Assembly: GCA_003156715.1 (NCBI GenBank)
Contig: PMHO01000053.1
Span: 96,938-160,937, forward strand
Length of the DNA stretch: 64,000 bases
Source: Candidatus Tityobacter terrigena
GTDB taxonomy: Bacteria > Vulcanimicrobiota > Vulcanimicrobiia > Vulcanimicrobiales > Vulcanimicrobiaceae
Direction of reading: 5' to 3'
A program made the translations under genes and the position numbers. Shown here one piece after another: positions 17,900-27,250 of the stretch; the stretch's first letter is position 1; every line of letters starts with the position of its first letter. The notes under the pieces were generated by a model that saw nothing but the letters and a program-made list of their open reading frames with translations, was not told where the DNA came from and searched no databases.

Positions 17900-18403
17900 A
17901 TGGCGCTGCGAATACGATCGGTCCTTTTCAGCGCAGGCGTGTTTGTCTTCGCGTTGAGTTGTGCTCCACTTACGGCAACTGCCCGTCCCAAAGGCTCAAA
18001 ACAGCAAATAGTATTTCCGCCATCCTCGCTTTGCGTGCCGAACGCCAAGCCGAAGTGCAAATTAGGTACGTTCGTTACCTCCCCCCCGATCGTCTATGAT
18101 AGGACCTTTTACCCGGCTGTTAGTCTAGGCACGACTCCTGCGTACCTCAGCGGGGGTGTGAATGATTTCATATTTGCGCCAGGTGGAGCAACGGATAGCA
18201 CCGGAAGCCCGGTAGATTCCACCGAGCCCGATAACCCGCTCGAGCTGGAGCGATTGAAAGACAACTCCTACTGCTGGTTTCTTCCGAAACACACGCCGTT
18301 CAAAGTTGTAAAGAAAGTCGCTGGAATGAAGGGAGTGCGCTTGTTTACGGACACCCTTGGCGCGGTGATCGTGACTAACTTAAGGATATGTCGAAAGCCC
18401 TAA
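17900..18403 (+). CDS. Small secreted hypothetical protein
   Basis: A 167-residue protein with a clear signal peptide (SVLFSAGVFVFALSC, cleavage after TATA). Mature cysteines at CVPNAKPKC and later CW and IC could form disulfides. I do not recognise the family. The ribosome-binding site GGGGGGAG lies shortly before the ATG. Its last 24 bases overlap, tail to tail, the cyclase-ATPase gene on the other strand. Confidence 0.7.
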   Translation: MALRIRSVLFSAGVFVFALSCAPLTATARPKGSKQQIVFPPSSLCVPNAKPKCKLGTFVTSPPIVYDRTFYPAVSLGTTPAYLSGGVNDFIFAPGGATDSTGSPVDSTEPDNPLELERLKDNSYCWFLPKHTPFKVVKKVAGMKGVRLFTDTLGAVIVTNLRICRKP

Positions 18404-21166
18404 GGCCAGCTCTTTAGCAGCTTGCTCTTCGCTCAGCTCGGCGCCGGCAGTGAGCAGTTCCTGAACCTCCGATTCCGAGAGCCGTGCGCTTAACGTCTTA
18501 GCTACCAGTTCCGAGATGCGGCGCTCGCTCGCGTCGCGCTCGTAGCCTTCCGCTCGAAACCATTCATCGACGTAACCGATCAGTCGAGCGGCCGCGCGCG
18601 CATCGCCTCTTAGCGCTGAAACCGCCGCGAGGTTTTGCAACGCTACTGCGACCACAGGCTTATCATCGGCGCGGCGCGCCAAATCCAACCCAATCAATGC
18701 GGCGTTGTGCGCGTCGTCGATATCCCCGCGATCGAGCTGGTACGTCGCGGCGTTCACGAGGGCAATCGCCTCCCGGGATGGCACCCCGAAGCTTCGGAAC
18801 ACCGTAGCTGCTCCCTGAACCAGCTCGATGGCGCGATCGGTGTTGCCGGCTGCGAACTCGAGCTCTGCTAGATTTCCCCGAATGCTCGCAGCGCCCCATT
18901 CGTCGTCCAGCTTGGTCAAGATCGCGAGGGCCTCGGCGAAAAGTGCGCGCGCCTCGCGATTTTCGCCGACGGCGCGCAAGATATTGGCTCGAGTGTCGAC
19001 CGCGTCCGCGCGGACGCGACTTTCGTGAAGTCCTGCTGCGGTAAAAAGGAGGGAAGCCCGCTCGGCAACCAACGCAGCTCCACTCAGATCGCCGACCTGC
19101 CAAAGTCCGAAGGCCAAAGCCGCGCACCCGGCCGCAAGTTCACGGCGATCGTCCGCGCGCTCCAGCAGTTCAATCGCGTTCCGGCCGGCACTCACCGCGC
19201 GCCTTGCCATGCTATTAGTAGCCACGGCCCTCCACAGCCGGCCGGCGTCGAGGGGATCCGTCTGCTCGTCGATCGATGCCACGGCCACGTCCAACCAGCG
19301 GCGACCCTCAGCCCGCAAGCCAGCGTCGTTCCAGAACGCCCCGAGCTGTCCCACAATGCGCGGCAGAATGCACGGCCTTCCCCCCGCTCTAGACGCCCAG
19401 CCCAGCGCCAGGCGGATGTTGTCGATTTCGGCTTCGATTCGTGCGAGCCATGGCTGCTGCGGCATCGTCCATTCCAGATCCGAAGTCTCCTGGACGAAGG
19501 CCATTACCCAAGCGGCATGTCGTTCGGAGAGATCTGCGGCTTCGGTCTGGGCCATCTCAGAAGCGTAAGCTCGTGTCGATTCGAGCAAGCGATAGCGGGC
19601 GTCGGTTTCGCCGAAGTCGACGGCCACGAGCGACTTGCGCACGAGCGACGAGAGAACATCGAGCACGTCGGGCTTTTCAAGGCTTCCAAATGCGCAGGTC
19701 GCCTCTGCGGCCTCCAGCGTCCAGCCTCCAGCGAAAATCGCGAGGCGCCGAAATAGCAGTCGCTCTTTTTCCGATAGGAGATCGTGGCTCCAGTCGATCG
19801 TCGCGCGCATCGTCTGCTGGCGCGGCAGCGCGGTTCGCCTACCCTCGGTAAGGATATGGAAGCGCTGATCGAGTCCGCCGCGAATTTGGTTCAGGGCGAG
19901 CACGTTGACGCGAGCGGCGGCGAGCTCGATTGCGAGAGCAATTCCATCGAGCCGCCGGCAGACGTCACTAACGACGCCGGCGTTCCTGTCGGTCAGCACG
20001 AACCCGGGATTTACTGCAGTCGCGCGTTCGACAAACAGCGCGACCGAAGCGAAACCGAGCGCTGTCTTGGCCGTGCTCAGCGCGCCTACCGGCGGCGTAT
20101 CTAGCGAGGGCAATCGATACGAGCGTTCGCTCTCAATCCCGAGCGGTTCCCGACTCGTCGCGAGCACGTCAATCTGCGCGCACTGTCGAACGATCGCCTC
20201 GCAGATTCGCGACACCTCCGCAATGAGATGTTCGCAGTTATCGACGATCAGCAACAAATGGCGCTTCTTGAGGTACTCGACGAGGATTTCGAGGACTGCT
20301 CGCTCCGCCGACTGATGCAAACCCAGTACCGACGCGATTTCGTCGGCAACGAGGTCAGGGTTTTGGAGAGGAGCAAGATTGACGAACCAGACTCCAGCGG
20401 GATACGCCTCGACGAGGCTCGCGGCCACGGAAAGAGCGACCCGAGTCTTGCCGATGCCGCCTGCGCCGATTATCGTGACAAGCCGGCTCCGCTGCAACAG
20501 CGATTTGATTGCGTCGGCGTCTTCGATGCGGCCGATGAGTGCGCTCATTGGCTCCGGCAAGTTGTTGCGCGTCGTGGCGACTGAGCGCAGCGGCGGAAAT
20601 TCGCCGAGCAGACCGGGCCCCAAGAGTGCAAAGACATGCTCGCGGTGCGCCAGGTTCTTCAGCTGATGCATCCCCAAGTCGCGCAGTTCGACATCCGCGG
20701 GCAACGAGGAGCGAACGATCTCAGAAGTCACGCCCGACAGCAACACCTGGCCGCCGTGACCAACGCTCAAGAGCCGCGCGACCCGATTCAGTGTCGGTCC
20801 GAAGTAGTCGCCGTCACGCTCGTCAGCGTCGCCGGTATGAAGCGCCATGCGGACGCGGATGCCCTCGACCGCGCTAAAGTCTTCGGAAGTGAAACTCCGT
20901 TGCGCTTGGAGCGTGGCTTCGACCGCGTCCGGCGCCTTGGCAAAGGCCGCACAGAATGCATCGCCGATGGTCTTGAACACGTAGCCTCCATGAGCCTCGA
21001 TCGCCGAGCGCATGAGGGCGTCATGGCGTCGGACCGCTTCCTGCATGGCGGGCCGGTCACGCTCCCACCGTACCGTGCTTCCTTCGATGTCGCTAAAGAC
21101 GAAAGTTACCGTGCCGGTCGGCAGACGGGCTTGGTCGGGCCTTCGGGGCGGGGTACGCCTCGCCAT
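18380..21166 (-). CDS. Class III cyclase domain fused to NB-ARC-type ATPase and TPR region
   Basis: A 928-residue signalling protein. Residues about 16-180 are a class III adenylate/guanylate cyclase catalytic domain (FVFSDIEGSTVRW and KTIGDAFCAAF carry the two metal-binding aspartates; PTLNRVARLL carries the transition-state Asn/Arg). Next comes a STAND/NB-ARC-like ATPase with Walker A GAGGIGKTR near residue 235, Walker B LLLIVDNCEH and sensor LATSREPLG. The C-terminal half is alpha-helical repeats of TPR type (for example NLAELEFAAGNTDRAIEL). No C-terminal LuxR helix-turn-helix is seen. Such proteins are thought to couple ligand or partner binding to nucleotide signalling. Confidence 0.88.
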   Translation of the reverse strand: MARRTPPRRPDQARLPTGTVTFVFSDIEGSTVRWERDRPAMQEAVRRHDALMRSAIEAHGGYVFKTIGDAFCAAFAKAPDAVEATLQAQRSFTSEDFSAVEGIRVRMALHTGDADERDGDYFGPTLNRVARLLSVGHGGQVLLSGVTSEIVRSSLPADVELRDLGMHQLKNLAHREHVFALLGPGLLGEFPPLRSVATTRNNLPEPMSALIGRIEDADAIKSLLQRSRLVTIIGAGGIGKTRVALSVAASLVEAYPAGVWFVNLAPLQNPDLVADEIASVLGLHQSAERAVLEILVEYLKKRHLLLIVDNCEHLIAEVSRICEAIVRQCAQIDVLATSREPLGIESERSYRLPSLDTPPVGALSTAKTALGFASVALFVERATAVNPGFVLTDRNAGVVSDVCRRLDGIALAIELAAARVNVLALNQIRGGLDQRFHILTEGRRTALPRQQTMRATIDWSHDLLSEKERLLFRRLAIFAGGWTLEAAEATCAFGSLEKPDVLDVLSSLVRKSLVAVDFGETDARYRLLESTRAYASEMAQTEAADLSERHAAWVMAFVQETSDLEWTMPQQPWLARIEAEIDNIRLALGWASRAGGRPCILPRIVGQLGAFWNDAGLRAEGRRWLDVAVASIDEQTDPLDAGRLWRAVATNSMARRAVSAGRNAIELLERADDRRELAAGCAALAFGLWQVGDLSGAALVAERASLLFTAAGLHESRVRADAVDTRANILRAVGENREARALFAEALAILTKLDDEWGAASIRGNLAELEFAAGNTDRAIELVQGAATVFRSFGVPSREAIALVNAATYQLDRGDIDDAHNAALIGLDLARRADDKPVVAVALQNLAAVSALRGDARAAARLIGYVDEWFRAEGYERDASERRISELVAKTLSARLSESEVQELLTAGAELSEEQAAKELALGLSTYP

Positions 21167-21241
21167 AAGCTCGACTTCGCCACGAGCAGTCTCATTCGCT
21201 TGAAATCACAAGATCGTAGGGCGGGAAATACCGGGCGCGAT

Positions 21242-21274
21242 GCGCGGGCGCGTGTGGTTAAGACACGCCCGCGC
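21242..21274. other. Hairpin between the two cyclase genes
   Basis: A 12-pair GC-rich stem with a two-base bulge in the left arm, closed by a GGTTAAG loop, lies in the 245-base gap between the two minus-strand cyclase genes. No T-run follows on the minus strand, so it is not a standard terminator. Nothing else is recognised in the gap. Confidence 0.4.
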
Positions 21275-21411
21275 TCCCGGACTCCGAAGGCGTCAGCGAG
21301 GCCGCTCTCGTCCCGTCCGGCGAACCGGTTTCACTCGATGCTTACTTTTGCCCGCTCACCGGCGCTAACGCGTACTTGCTTCGATACGTGCCAGTACGAC
21401 CTGAACCTGAA

Positions 21412-22752
21412 CTACTGATTTTCCACGGCCAGCAGTTCCCATTCTCCAGGCACGCCCTTCAGCGTGCCCTTACCGCGACTCCGAAAACGAAGTCCCGACC
21501 CGATGACCAAGTCTCTGACGGTGCTCGAAACGAGAACCTCGCTGGGATTGGCTTCGGCGACCACGCGCGCCGCGATATGTACCGAAACGCCGCCAACGTC
21601 ATTGCCCATTATCTCGCATTCGCCCGTGTGCAGCCCGGCTCGAAGGTCGATGCCGAGCGCTCGAGCACCGTGGCACAATGCCAGCGCGCAGCGAACCGCG
21701 CGCGCCGGACCGTCGAAGGTGACGAGGAAACCGTCACCCGTCGTCTTGATCTCACGACCGTTGAATCGAGAGATTTCGCGCCGTACAAAGGAGTTGTGGC
21801 GATCGAGTAAGTCGCGCCAGCGCCGATCGCCCAAGTCCGCGGCGATCTCCGTTGATTTGACGATGTCGGTGAAAAGCACCGTCGCCAGCATTCGCTCCCG
21901 CTCGGCGGTGTGCCGCACGCCGGTGAGGAATTCCTCGACTTCGTCGATGAGCGTGTCGGTGTCGCCCGCATAGAACAGATGATCGTTCCCGGGCAACTCG
22001 ACGAACTTCGCCCCATCGATGTGTCGAGCGATATAGCGTCCTTCGGCAACGTTCACATCGAGATCGCCGGTCCGGTGGAGGACGAGCGTGGGAACGTGCA
22101 CGGCGGGGAGCACGGCCCGCACGTCAATGCTCGTGTTCATTCTGGCGAGCGCGAGCGCGGCCCCGGGGCTTGCACTACGCCGCAGATAGGTTGCCCATCC
22201 CTCCCGGAATCGTTCGTCTCCGATGCTGCTCGGAGCAAGTGTATCGAGATCGACCACGCCGCCCCATCCACGTTGGATCGCGTCGAAGAAATGCTGACGC
22301 TGCCCTGCGGTGGGCGCCCACGGATAATCCTCTGCCCAGAGCCGCTTTGCAAAGCCGCCAAAGATGACAAGTGCGGTGGTGCGTTCGGGGAACGTTGCCG
22401 CAAAGACGATCGACATGACCGAGCCCTCTGACGTGCCGAGGATCGCCGCGCGCTCCGAGCCGGCGGCATCAAGCACAGCTCGCACATCGTCCATACGCTG
22501 TTCCAAGGTCGGCAACGCGCTGTCGGAGACGCGATCCGACAGACCCGTTCCGCGCTTGTCGAAAAAGATGAGCCGGCCGAACGAACTCAGCCGTTTCAAG
22601 AAACGTCTGATCGGCGGCTCTTCCCAGGAGTACTCAATGTTCGAGACCCACCCGGGCACCCATAGCAAATCCAGCGGCCCTTCGCCGACGACTTGATACG
22701 CGATATTAACGTCGCCGCTGCAGACATAGCGCGTCACAGGAAACTCGCTCAC
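21412..22752 (-). CDS. Alpha/beta hydrolase fused to class III adenylate cyclase
   Basis: About 446 residues. The first 260 are an alpha/beta hydrolase with nucleophile elbow LGTSEGS and a likely catalytic His in PGNDHLFY. From about residue 275 follows a class III cyclase domain (VLFTDIVKSTEIA, KTTGDGFLVTF, GVSVHIAARVV). The metal-binding aspartates are present; His stands where many cyclases have Asn. The GTG at 22752 is preferred because the preceding in-frame stretch is arginine-rich and unlike the family; AGGA lies nearby. This two-domain layout is common in soil bacteria and may make the cyclase respond to a small ligand in the hydrolase fold. Confidence 0.85.
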   Translation of the reverse strand: MSEFPVTRYVCSGDVNIAYQVVGEGPLDLLWVPGWVSNIEYSWEEPPIRRFLKRLSSFGRLIFFDKRGTGLSDRVSDSALPTLEQRMDDVRAVLDAAGSERAAILGTSEGSVMSIVFAATFPERTTALVIFGGFAKRLWAEDYPWAPTAGQRQHFFDAIQRGWGGVVDLDTLAPSSIGDERFREGWATYLRRSASPGAALALARMNTSIDVRAVLPAVHVPTLVLHRTGDLDVNVAEGRYIARHIDGAKFVELPGNDHLFYAGDTDTLIDEVEEFLTGVRHTAERERMLATVLFTDIVKSTEIAADLGDRRWRDLLDRHNSFVRREISRFNGREIKTTGDGFLVTFDGPARAVRCALALCHGARALGIDLRAGLHTGECEIMGNDVGGVSVHIAARVVAEANPSEVLVSSTVRDLVIGSGLRFRSRGKGTLKGVPGEWELLAVENQ

Positions 22753-22876
22753 GATCCTAGGCCTGCTTTGATGCGCCGGATCACAATTCCGGCGCTCGCG
22801 CGTCTCACCGATAGCGAGAGTAGTTCGCGGCTTCGCAGGCAGAGAAAGCAAGCAGGCAGCGTCCGCTGTTCTAATC

Positions 22877-24808
22877 TTATAACTTCACCTCGACACCAAG
22901 CTCCACCAGGCGGTCGGCGGGAATACCCATATCTTTCGGCAGCGTTGCCGCCAGTTTTTGCATCACGTCGAAGAGCCAGCGACGCGCGGCGTACATCCTC
23001 GGACGTTCTCCCGCGACGATCTGTGGCCGGGCGATGACGAATGACGTGTTCTCGCTCTCGAGATCGATCCCGTGCGCGGCGCAGGAATCGACGATTGCGG
23101 CTAGCGACGGCCACTCCATGAAACCGAACTGGGCGCGGATGCGCACGAGTGAGTCGCTGAGGGACTCGACGCGCACGCGGTCCGCCTCGTCGACGTAGGG
23201 CCCGACATTGGGCTCGAGCGTTAGCAGCACGAGCCGTTCGTTTAGCCCCTGGCGCACCCAGTGGTTCTTTAACGTAAACGGAACGTCGACGGGATTACCG
23301 GTGAGGAATACGGCGGTTCCATCCGAGGCAACCGGTTTCTTGGCGGGGAGTTCGGCCAGAAACTCTGAAACCGGCACGCCCATGCGTCCGAGGCTGACGA
23401 GCACGCGCCGGCGCCCTTCATGCCAGGTGGTCATCAGGACCAGGAGCACGGCGCCGATCGCTAGCGGCAGCCAGCCGCCCGTCGGAATCTTCGCCAAGCC
23501 CGCGAGGACGAAACTGCCGTCCATACAGATGAAACACAGGAACAGGACGCCCGCCACGACCGCATTTGTCTTCATAACGCGGCGCAGCACGGACGCATAC
23601 AACACGGTCGTCGCCGCCATCGTCAGCGACACCGCTAGACCGTACGCCGACGCCAGGGCATCAGACGTTCGGAACGTTGCGACGAGTGCAACGCAGCCCA
23701 TGGCGAGAATCGTGTTGATGGCCGGGACGTACACTTGGCCCGGGTAGCGGTCTGCCGTGTGAACGACGCGCATACGCGGCACAAAGTTGAGCGCGATACC
23801 TTGTTCGACCAAGGTGAAAGCGCCCGAAATAAGCGCTTGCGAAGCAATGACGGTCGCCGCGGTTGCGAGTAGAACCATCGGTACGAGGAGCCAACCCGGC
23901 GTGAGCGCGTAGAAGGCGTTGTCGAGCGCTTTGGGCGCACCGAGTACGACTCCGCCTTGACCTAAGTAATTGAGCAGCAACGCCGGAAAGACGATCGAGT
24001 ACCAAGCGAACGTGATGGGCACCCGGCCAAAATGCGACATGTCGGCGTAAAGCGCCTCGACGCCCGTCACAGCGAGTACCGTTCCGCCCAAGACGAGGAA
24101 CCCGAGAATACCGTGATGGGTCAGGAACCATCCAGCATGGCCGGGATTGAGCGCCCAAAGTATCTGCGGATGCTGGACCACGGCCACGCCGCCGGTGATC
24201 GCGATCGCAAGAAACCAGAGTGCCATGACGGGGCCGAACACAATCCCGACCTTTTGCGTTCCGCGCGATTGAACGAGGAAGAGCCCGATCAAAATCGCGA
24301 TCGTGATCGGAACTTCCCACCTGACGGCGGCCGGTGTCAAGCCGTTGAGGCCTTCGACCGCCGACAAAACCGAAATGGCCGGAGTTATGAGGCCGTCCCC
24401 GAACAGCGTTGCGGCGCCGACGACGCCAATTATCGCCAAACCCGACAGCGCCGCAAAGATGCCCTTTTGCGGCTCCGGCAACAGCCGCGCCAAGAGCGCG
24501 AAAATGCCGCCCTCGCCCTTGTAGTCGGCGTGCATCACAAACGTCACGTACTTCACGCACACGACGAGGACCAGCGTCCACAAGAGGACCGACATGATGC
24601 CGAGAACATTCTCGGGGGCCGGCTGCACGTGGGCGCTCGTAAAGCAGGTCTTCAGGGTGTACAGCGGGCTCGTTCCGATGTCCCCGAAGACGACTCCGAG
24701 GGCGGCGACCGCGATCGAACCGCGAAGACGCGGCTTCCGCGCAAAGGTTTGCGCCGCACCGGCGTTCGGCGCAGCGACGTCGGCAGAAACGACGGTCGAC
24801 TTGGTCAT
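22877..24808 (-). CDS. kup: Kup-family potassium uptake transporter
   Basis: A 643-residue low-affinity K+ importer, proton-coupled, in the inner membrane. The family start GVVFGDIGTSPLYTLKTCF lies about 40 residues in, followed by roughly twelve membrane spans and the cytoplasmic C-terminal domain (PFTLKNHWVRQGLNERLVLLT in parts; SFVIARP). The ATG at 24808 gives a normal N-terminus; starts further upstream (24979, 24916) add an unlikely cysteine-bearing leader. No c-di-AMP riboswitch could be recognised in the 200 bases upstream. Confidence 0.92.
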   Translation of the reverse strand: MTKSTVVSADVAAPNAGAAQTFARKPRLRGSIAVAALGVVFGDIGTSPLYTLKTCFTSAHVQPAPENVLGIMSVLLWTLVLVVCVKYVTFVMHADYKGEGGIFALLARLLPEPQKGIFAALSGLAIIGVVGAATLFGDGLITPAISVLSAVEGLNGLTPAAVRWEVPITIAILIGLFLVQSRGTQKVGIVFGPVMALWFLAIAITGGVAVVQHPQILWALNPGHAGWFLTHHGILGFLVLGGTVLAVTGVEALYADMSHFGRVPITFAWYSIVFPALLLNYLGQGGVVLGAPKALDNAFYALTPGWLLVPMVLLATAATVIASQALISGAFTLVEQGIALNFVPRMRVVHTADRYPGQVYVPAINTILAMGCVALVATFRTSDALASAYGLAVSLTMAATTVLYASVLRRVMKTNAVVAGVLFLCFICMDGSFVLAGLAKIPTGGWLPLAIGAVLLVLMTTWHEGRRRVLVSLGRMGVPVSEFLAELPAKKPVASDGTAVFLTGNPVDVPFTLKNHWVRQGLNERLVLLTLEPNVGPYVDEADRVRVESLSDSLVRIRAQFGFMEWPSLAAIVDSCAAHGIDLESENTSFVIARPQIVAGERPRMYAARRWLFDVMQKLAATLPKDMGIPADRLVELGVEVKL

Positions 24809-25010
24809 TGGTCCCGTTGTGCCCACCTGGCGCGCAATCGTACCGAATGGTGCCGCGCCGGCTGCCGTCGGGCTGAGAGCTTCTTCTAGACACGTCTCAC
24901 AACGCGCGTTGCCCATAACAGTCAAGCCCTTCGGTTTTGCAAAGCAGAGCCACATGGCGCTGTGGATGCGACGCAGCATCGGCGGAACGCCAAGGGCTGC
25001 GTGAGGAAGT

Positions 25011-25652
25011 CTAGCCGCTCTCGCTCGCTTCGAAGCGCTTGGCCGATTCGGCAGTGGGATGGACTTCCGGCACGTAGCCCGCGACGAACACGTCGACCAC
25101 GGCGCGCGGGGTCAGCACGTCCACTGAAGCGCTCGCCGGACGCGCTCGCCACGATGTGTATCCCGCGTCGGACCAGGCCAAGAAGCGCCGATCCCACACG
25201 AGCCCGCACGTGCCGTCCAGTACGATGTACGTTCCGTTGGGCAGACGAGCGAGCTCATGGCGGTACGTGCGCTTCTGCTTGCGGCCCGCGAGCCGGTCGG
25301 CGTGAAGGCGTTCATCGATGGCGTCTGCCTTGCCGGAACCACCGTGGCACGCCACCCATAACGTCTTAAAGCGCCGATAGCTTGCGTACCGGCACGCAGC
25401 GCACGGCCGGTGCCCGGCCGCAAACGCGGCCGCCTCGTCGAGAAAGAAAAGCTCCGTCCAAGAACGCGGACGCATGAGCTCCCGGCGCCGGCCGCGATAC
25501 TCGAGCCGGCACGCAATCCAGCGGCGGACGTCCGAGATGCGGACGATCCGCCGTTCGTCGTCGTGCAGTACGCCCCGATTTCCCAGCATCATACCGCGCC
25601 CGGGGAGCGCCGCGAGCTCCCCGAACGGCGTTACCCGATTCTGAAGGGTCAC
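25011..25652 (-). CDS. Conserved protein of unknown function
   Basis: A 213-residue protein that I recognise as a widespread uncharacterised family: LQNRVTPFGELAALPGRGMM, MLGNRGVLHDD, CRLEYRGRRRELM, TELFFLDEAAAFAAGHRPC and ACR. The HRPCAACR stretch could bind metal. It starts with GTG. It lies 21 bases after the phosphoesterase gene on the same strand, so the two may share a transcript. Function unknown. Confidence 0.75.
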   Translation of the reverse strand: MTLQNRVTPFGELAALPGRGMMLGNRGVLHDDERRIVRISDVRRWIACRLEYRGRRRELMRPRSWTELFFLDEAAAFAAGHRPCAACRYASYRRFKTLWVACHGGSGKADAIDERLHADRLAGRKQKRTYRHELARLPNGTYIVLDGTCGLVWDRRFLAWSDAGYTSWRARPASASVDVLTPRAVVDVFVAGYVPEVHPTAESAKRFEASESG

Positions 25653-25673
25653 CCCGAACGCCGCGGCGGCGCC

Positions 25674-27137
25674 TTAATCATCGACCGGCGCATCCTCAAG
25701 GGCGTGGATACTAGAACACATGGTGGGGTCGAACGATCCGGTACTAACCGGCGTGTAACTCAACGGCGTTCGCCTGAAGTCGAAGATCGCCGCGGTGAGG
25801 TCGTCGCTGTACTGGTCCAGCGTATTGAGCGAACCGAGCCCGAAAACGCGCTCGATGAAACTTAGAATCGAGGTCGCGTTGCGCACGGTGTGGTCCACAA
25901 GCCCTGCTTGCTTAACGTATGGCGACACGACGAGCATGGGTACGCGAAAGCCATATTCATAAGGATCCGACGGATTGTACGAGGGGTGCTCCGGCGTGTA
26001 ATGGTCGAACCATCCGCCCCAATCGTCCCAGACGATGAGGATCGCCGTTGAGTCCCAGTACTTGCTTTCACCGATCGCATTGACGACGCTCGCCACCCAA
26101 AGGGGACCGGTGTTCGACGTCGACGAGGAGTGATCTGAATTCGCAAAGCACGGGATGACGTAGCTCAGCTTCGCAAGGGTTCCGTTCTTCACCGCATCGA
26201 GGATCAGGCTCTCCGGAACCCTCACCTTTGCGACCTCGGCTGCATTGTTATAGATCGTCGACACGCCCATCGGAGCCGACCAGATGCTATCTAATGACGG
26301 CGTGTAATATTGCCAGTTCTTCTGGTCAGGGTACGCCGCGTCGAGTTCTTCGAGCACGGTCGAAGGCGAACTGTAGGTCTCGCACGGGAATATCCGTTGA
26401 CCCGGCGTTCCCGGATAGGCGGACTGCATGTCGATCGTTGCCTCGAACGCGCCCGGAACGTTGCAACCGCCGGTATCGACCCCCTTGCCGGTTACCGTCA
26501 CCGGGTTCTCGGCCTCCGCGTAGCGGTTCGAGAAGCCGCCCGATTGACCGGCGATCAGATACTGATGAGCCGGAAAGCTTGGGCCTTCGTTCGGCTGAAA
26601 CACGTGGTCGGCGATGGCAAAGCTATGCGCGAGCTGGTAATACGGCACCACTTCGGCTTTCGGCACGTAACCGAAGGCCGTCGCACCAGGACATCCCGGG
26701 GCGAGCTTACAGACGATCTGCTCGAGATTCCAGCCGTTCATGGCGCCGTCGTTGAACTCCGTCACGAACCCCCCGGGCTCGTTGTTCGCAAGAGCGTGCT
26801 GGTGGGAGAGATCGTAAGGCACGTCTAGGCTCTGCGGGGTAAGCTGCACCCGGTGCCCCTTCGAGTTGTACCCGTAGCTTTGCGTATCGAGGCCGGCGGA
26901 GGGATAGACGTCATTGAATTGCTGGAACAAGTCGTCGACGGAGCGGTTTTCCTGAACGATCACCACCACGTGCTGGATGACGCCGATTCCCGCCGGTCGC
27001 CGCCGGCCTTGTGGCCCGGATGACTTCTCCGCCACGGAGGACAACGCCACGCCGCTGCCCCCCGAACAACCCGTGACGACGATGGTGCTCGCTACGAGCG
27101 TGAGGCAGGATACGGCCGCGAAAACGTGACGACGCAT
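25674..27137 (-). CDS. Phosphoesterase-family (phospholipase C-like) lipoprotein
   Basis: A 487-residue exported protein of the phosphoesterase family that includes bacterial phospholipases C and acid phosphatases. The N-terminus has a lipobox (STIVVTGC), so it is probably lipid-anchored. Family motifs are VVVIVQENRSVDDLF near residue 60, PNEGPSFPAHQYLIAGQS, ILIVWDDWGGWFDHY and RVPMLVVSPYVK. GGGGGAG precedes the ATG at 27137; the frame continues upstream but without leader character. It likely releases phosphate from lipid or other esters outside the cell. Confidence 0.88.
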   Translation of the reverse strand: MRRHVFAAVSCLTLVASTIVVTGCSGGSGVALSSVAEKSSGPQGRRRPAGIGVIQHVVVIVQENRSVDDLFQQFNDVYPSAGLDTQSYGYNSKGHRVQLTPQSLDVPYDLSHQHALANNEPGGFVTEFNDGAMNGWNLEQIVCKLAPGCPGATAFGYVPKAEVVPYYQLAHSFAIADHVFQPNEGPSFPAHQYLIAGQSGGFSNRYAEAENPVTVTGKGVDTGGCNVPGAFEATIDMQSAYPGTPGQRIFPCETYSSPSTVLEELDAAYPDQKNWQYYTPSLDSIWSAPMGVSTIYNNAAEVAKVRVPESLILDAVKNGTLAKLSYVIPCFANSDHSSSTSNTGPLWVASVVNAIGESKYWDSTAILIVWDDWGGWFDHYTPEHPSYNPSDPYEYGFRVPMLVVSPYVKQAGLVDHTVRNATSILSFIERVFGLGSLNTLDQYSDDLTAAIFDFRRTPLSYTPVSTGSFDPTMCSSIHALEDAPVDD

Positions 27138-27250
27138 TGCTCCCCCGAATCTGACTCGAACGGGACTCGCATATTTGCTCGGCAGCATACTGCGTCGCTG
27201 CGCCTTCGCTGCGGCAAGGCCTTTTCCGTGCTCGATTCGAACCGCAAGGC

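Noticed and set aside
21242..21274. Terminator for the alpha/beta hydrolase-cyclase gene
   Set aside because: The stem is strong, but no T-run follows on the minus strand.
23661..24893. A 410-codon minus-strand frame inside kup
   Set aside because: Different frame of the same strand as a well-supported transporter; arginine-rich shadow.
24809..25010. Possible c-di-AMP (ydaO-type) riboswitch before kup
   Set aside because: A few short resemblances (AAACCGAAGG, AGCCCGA) but the conserved core elements and pairing could not be assembled.
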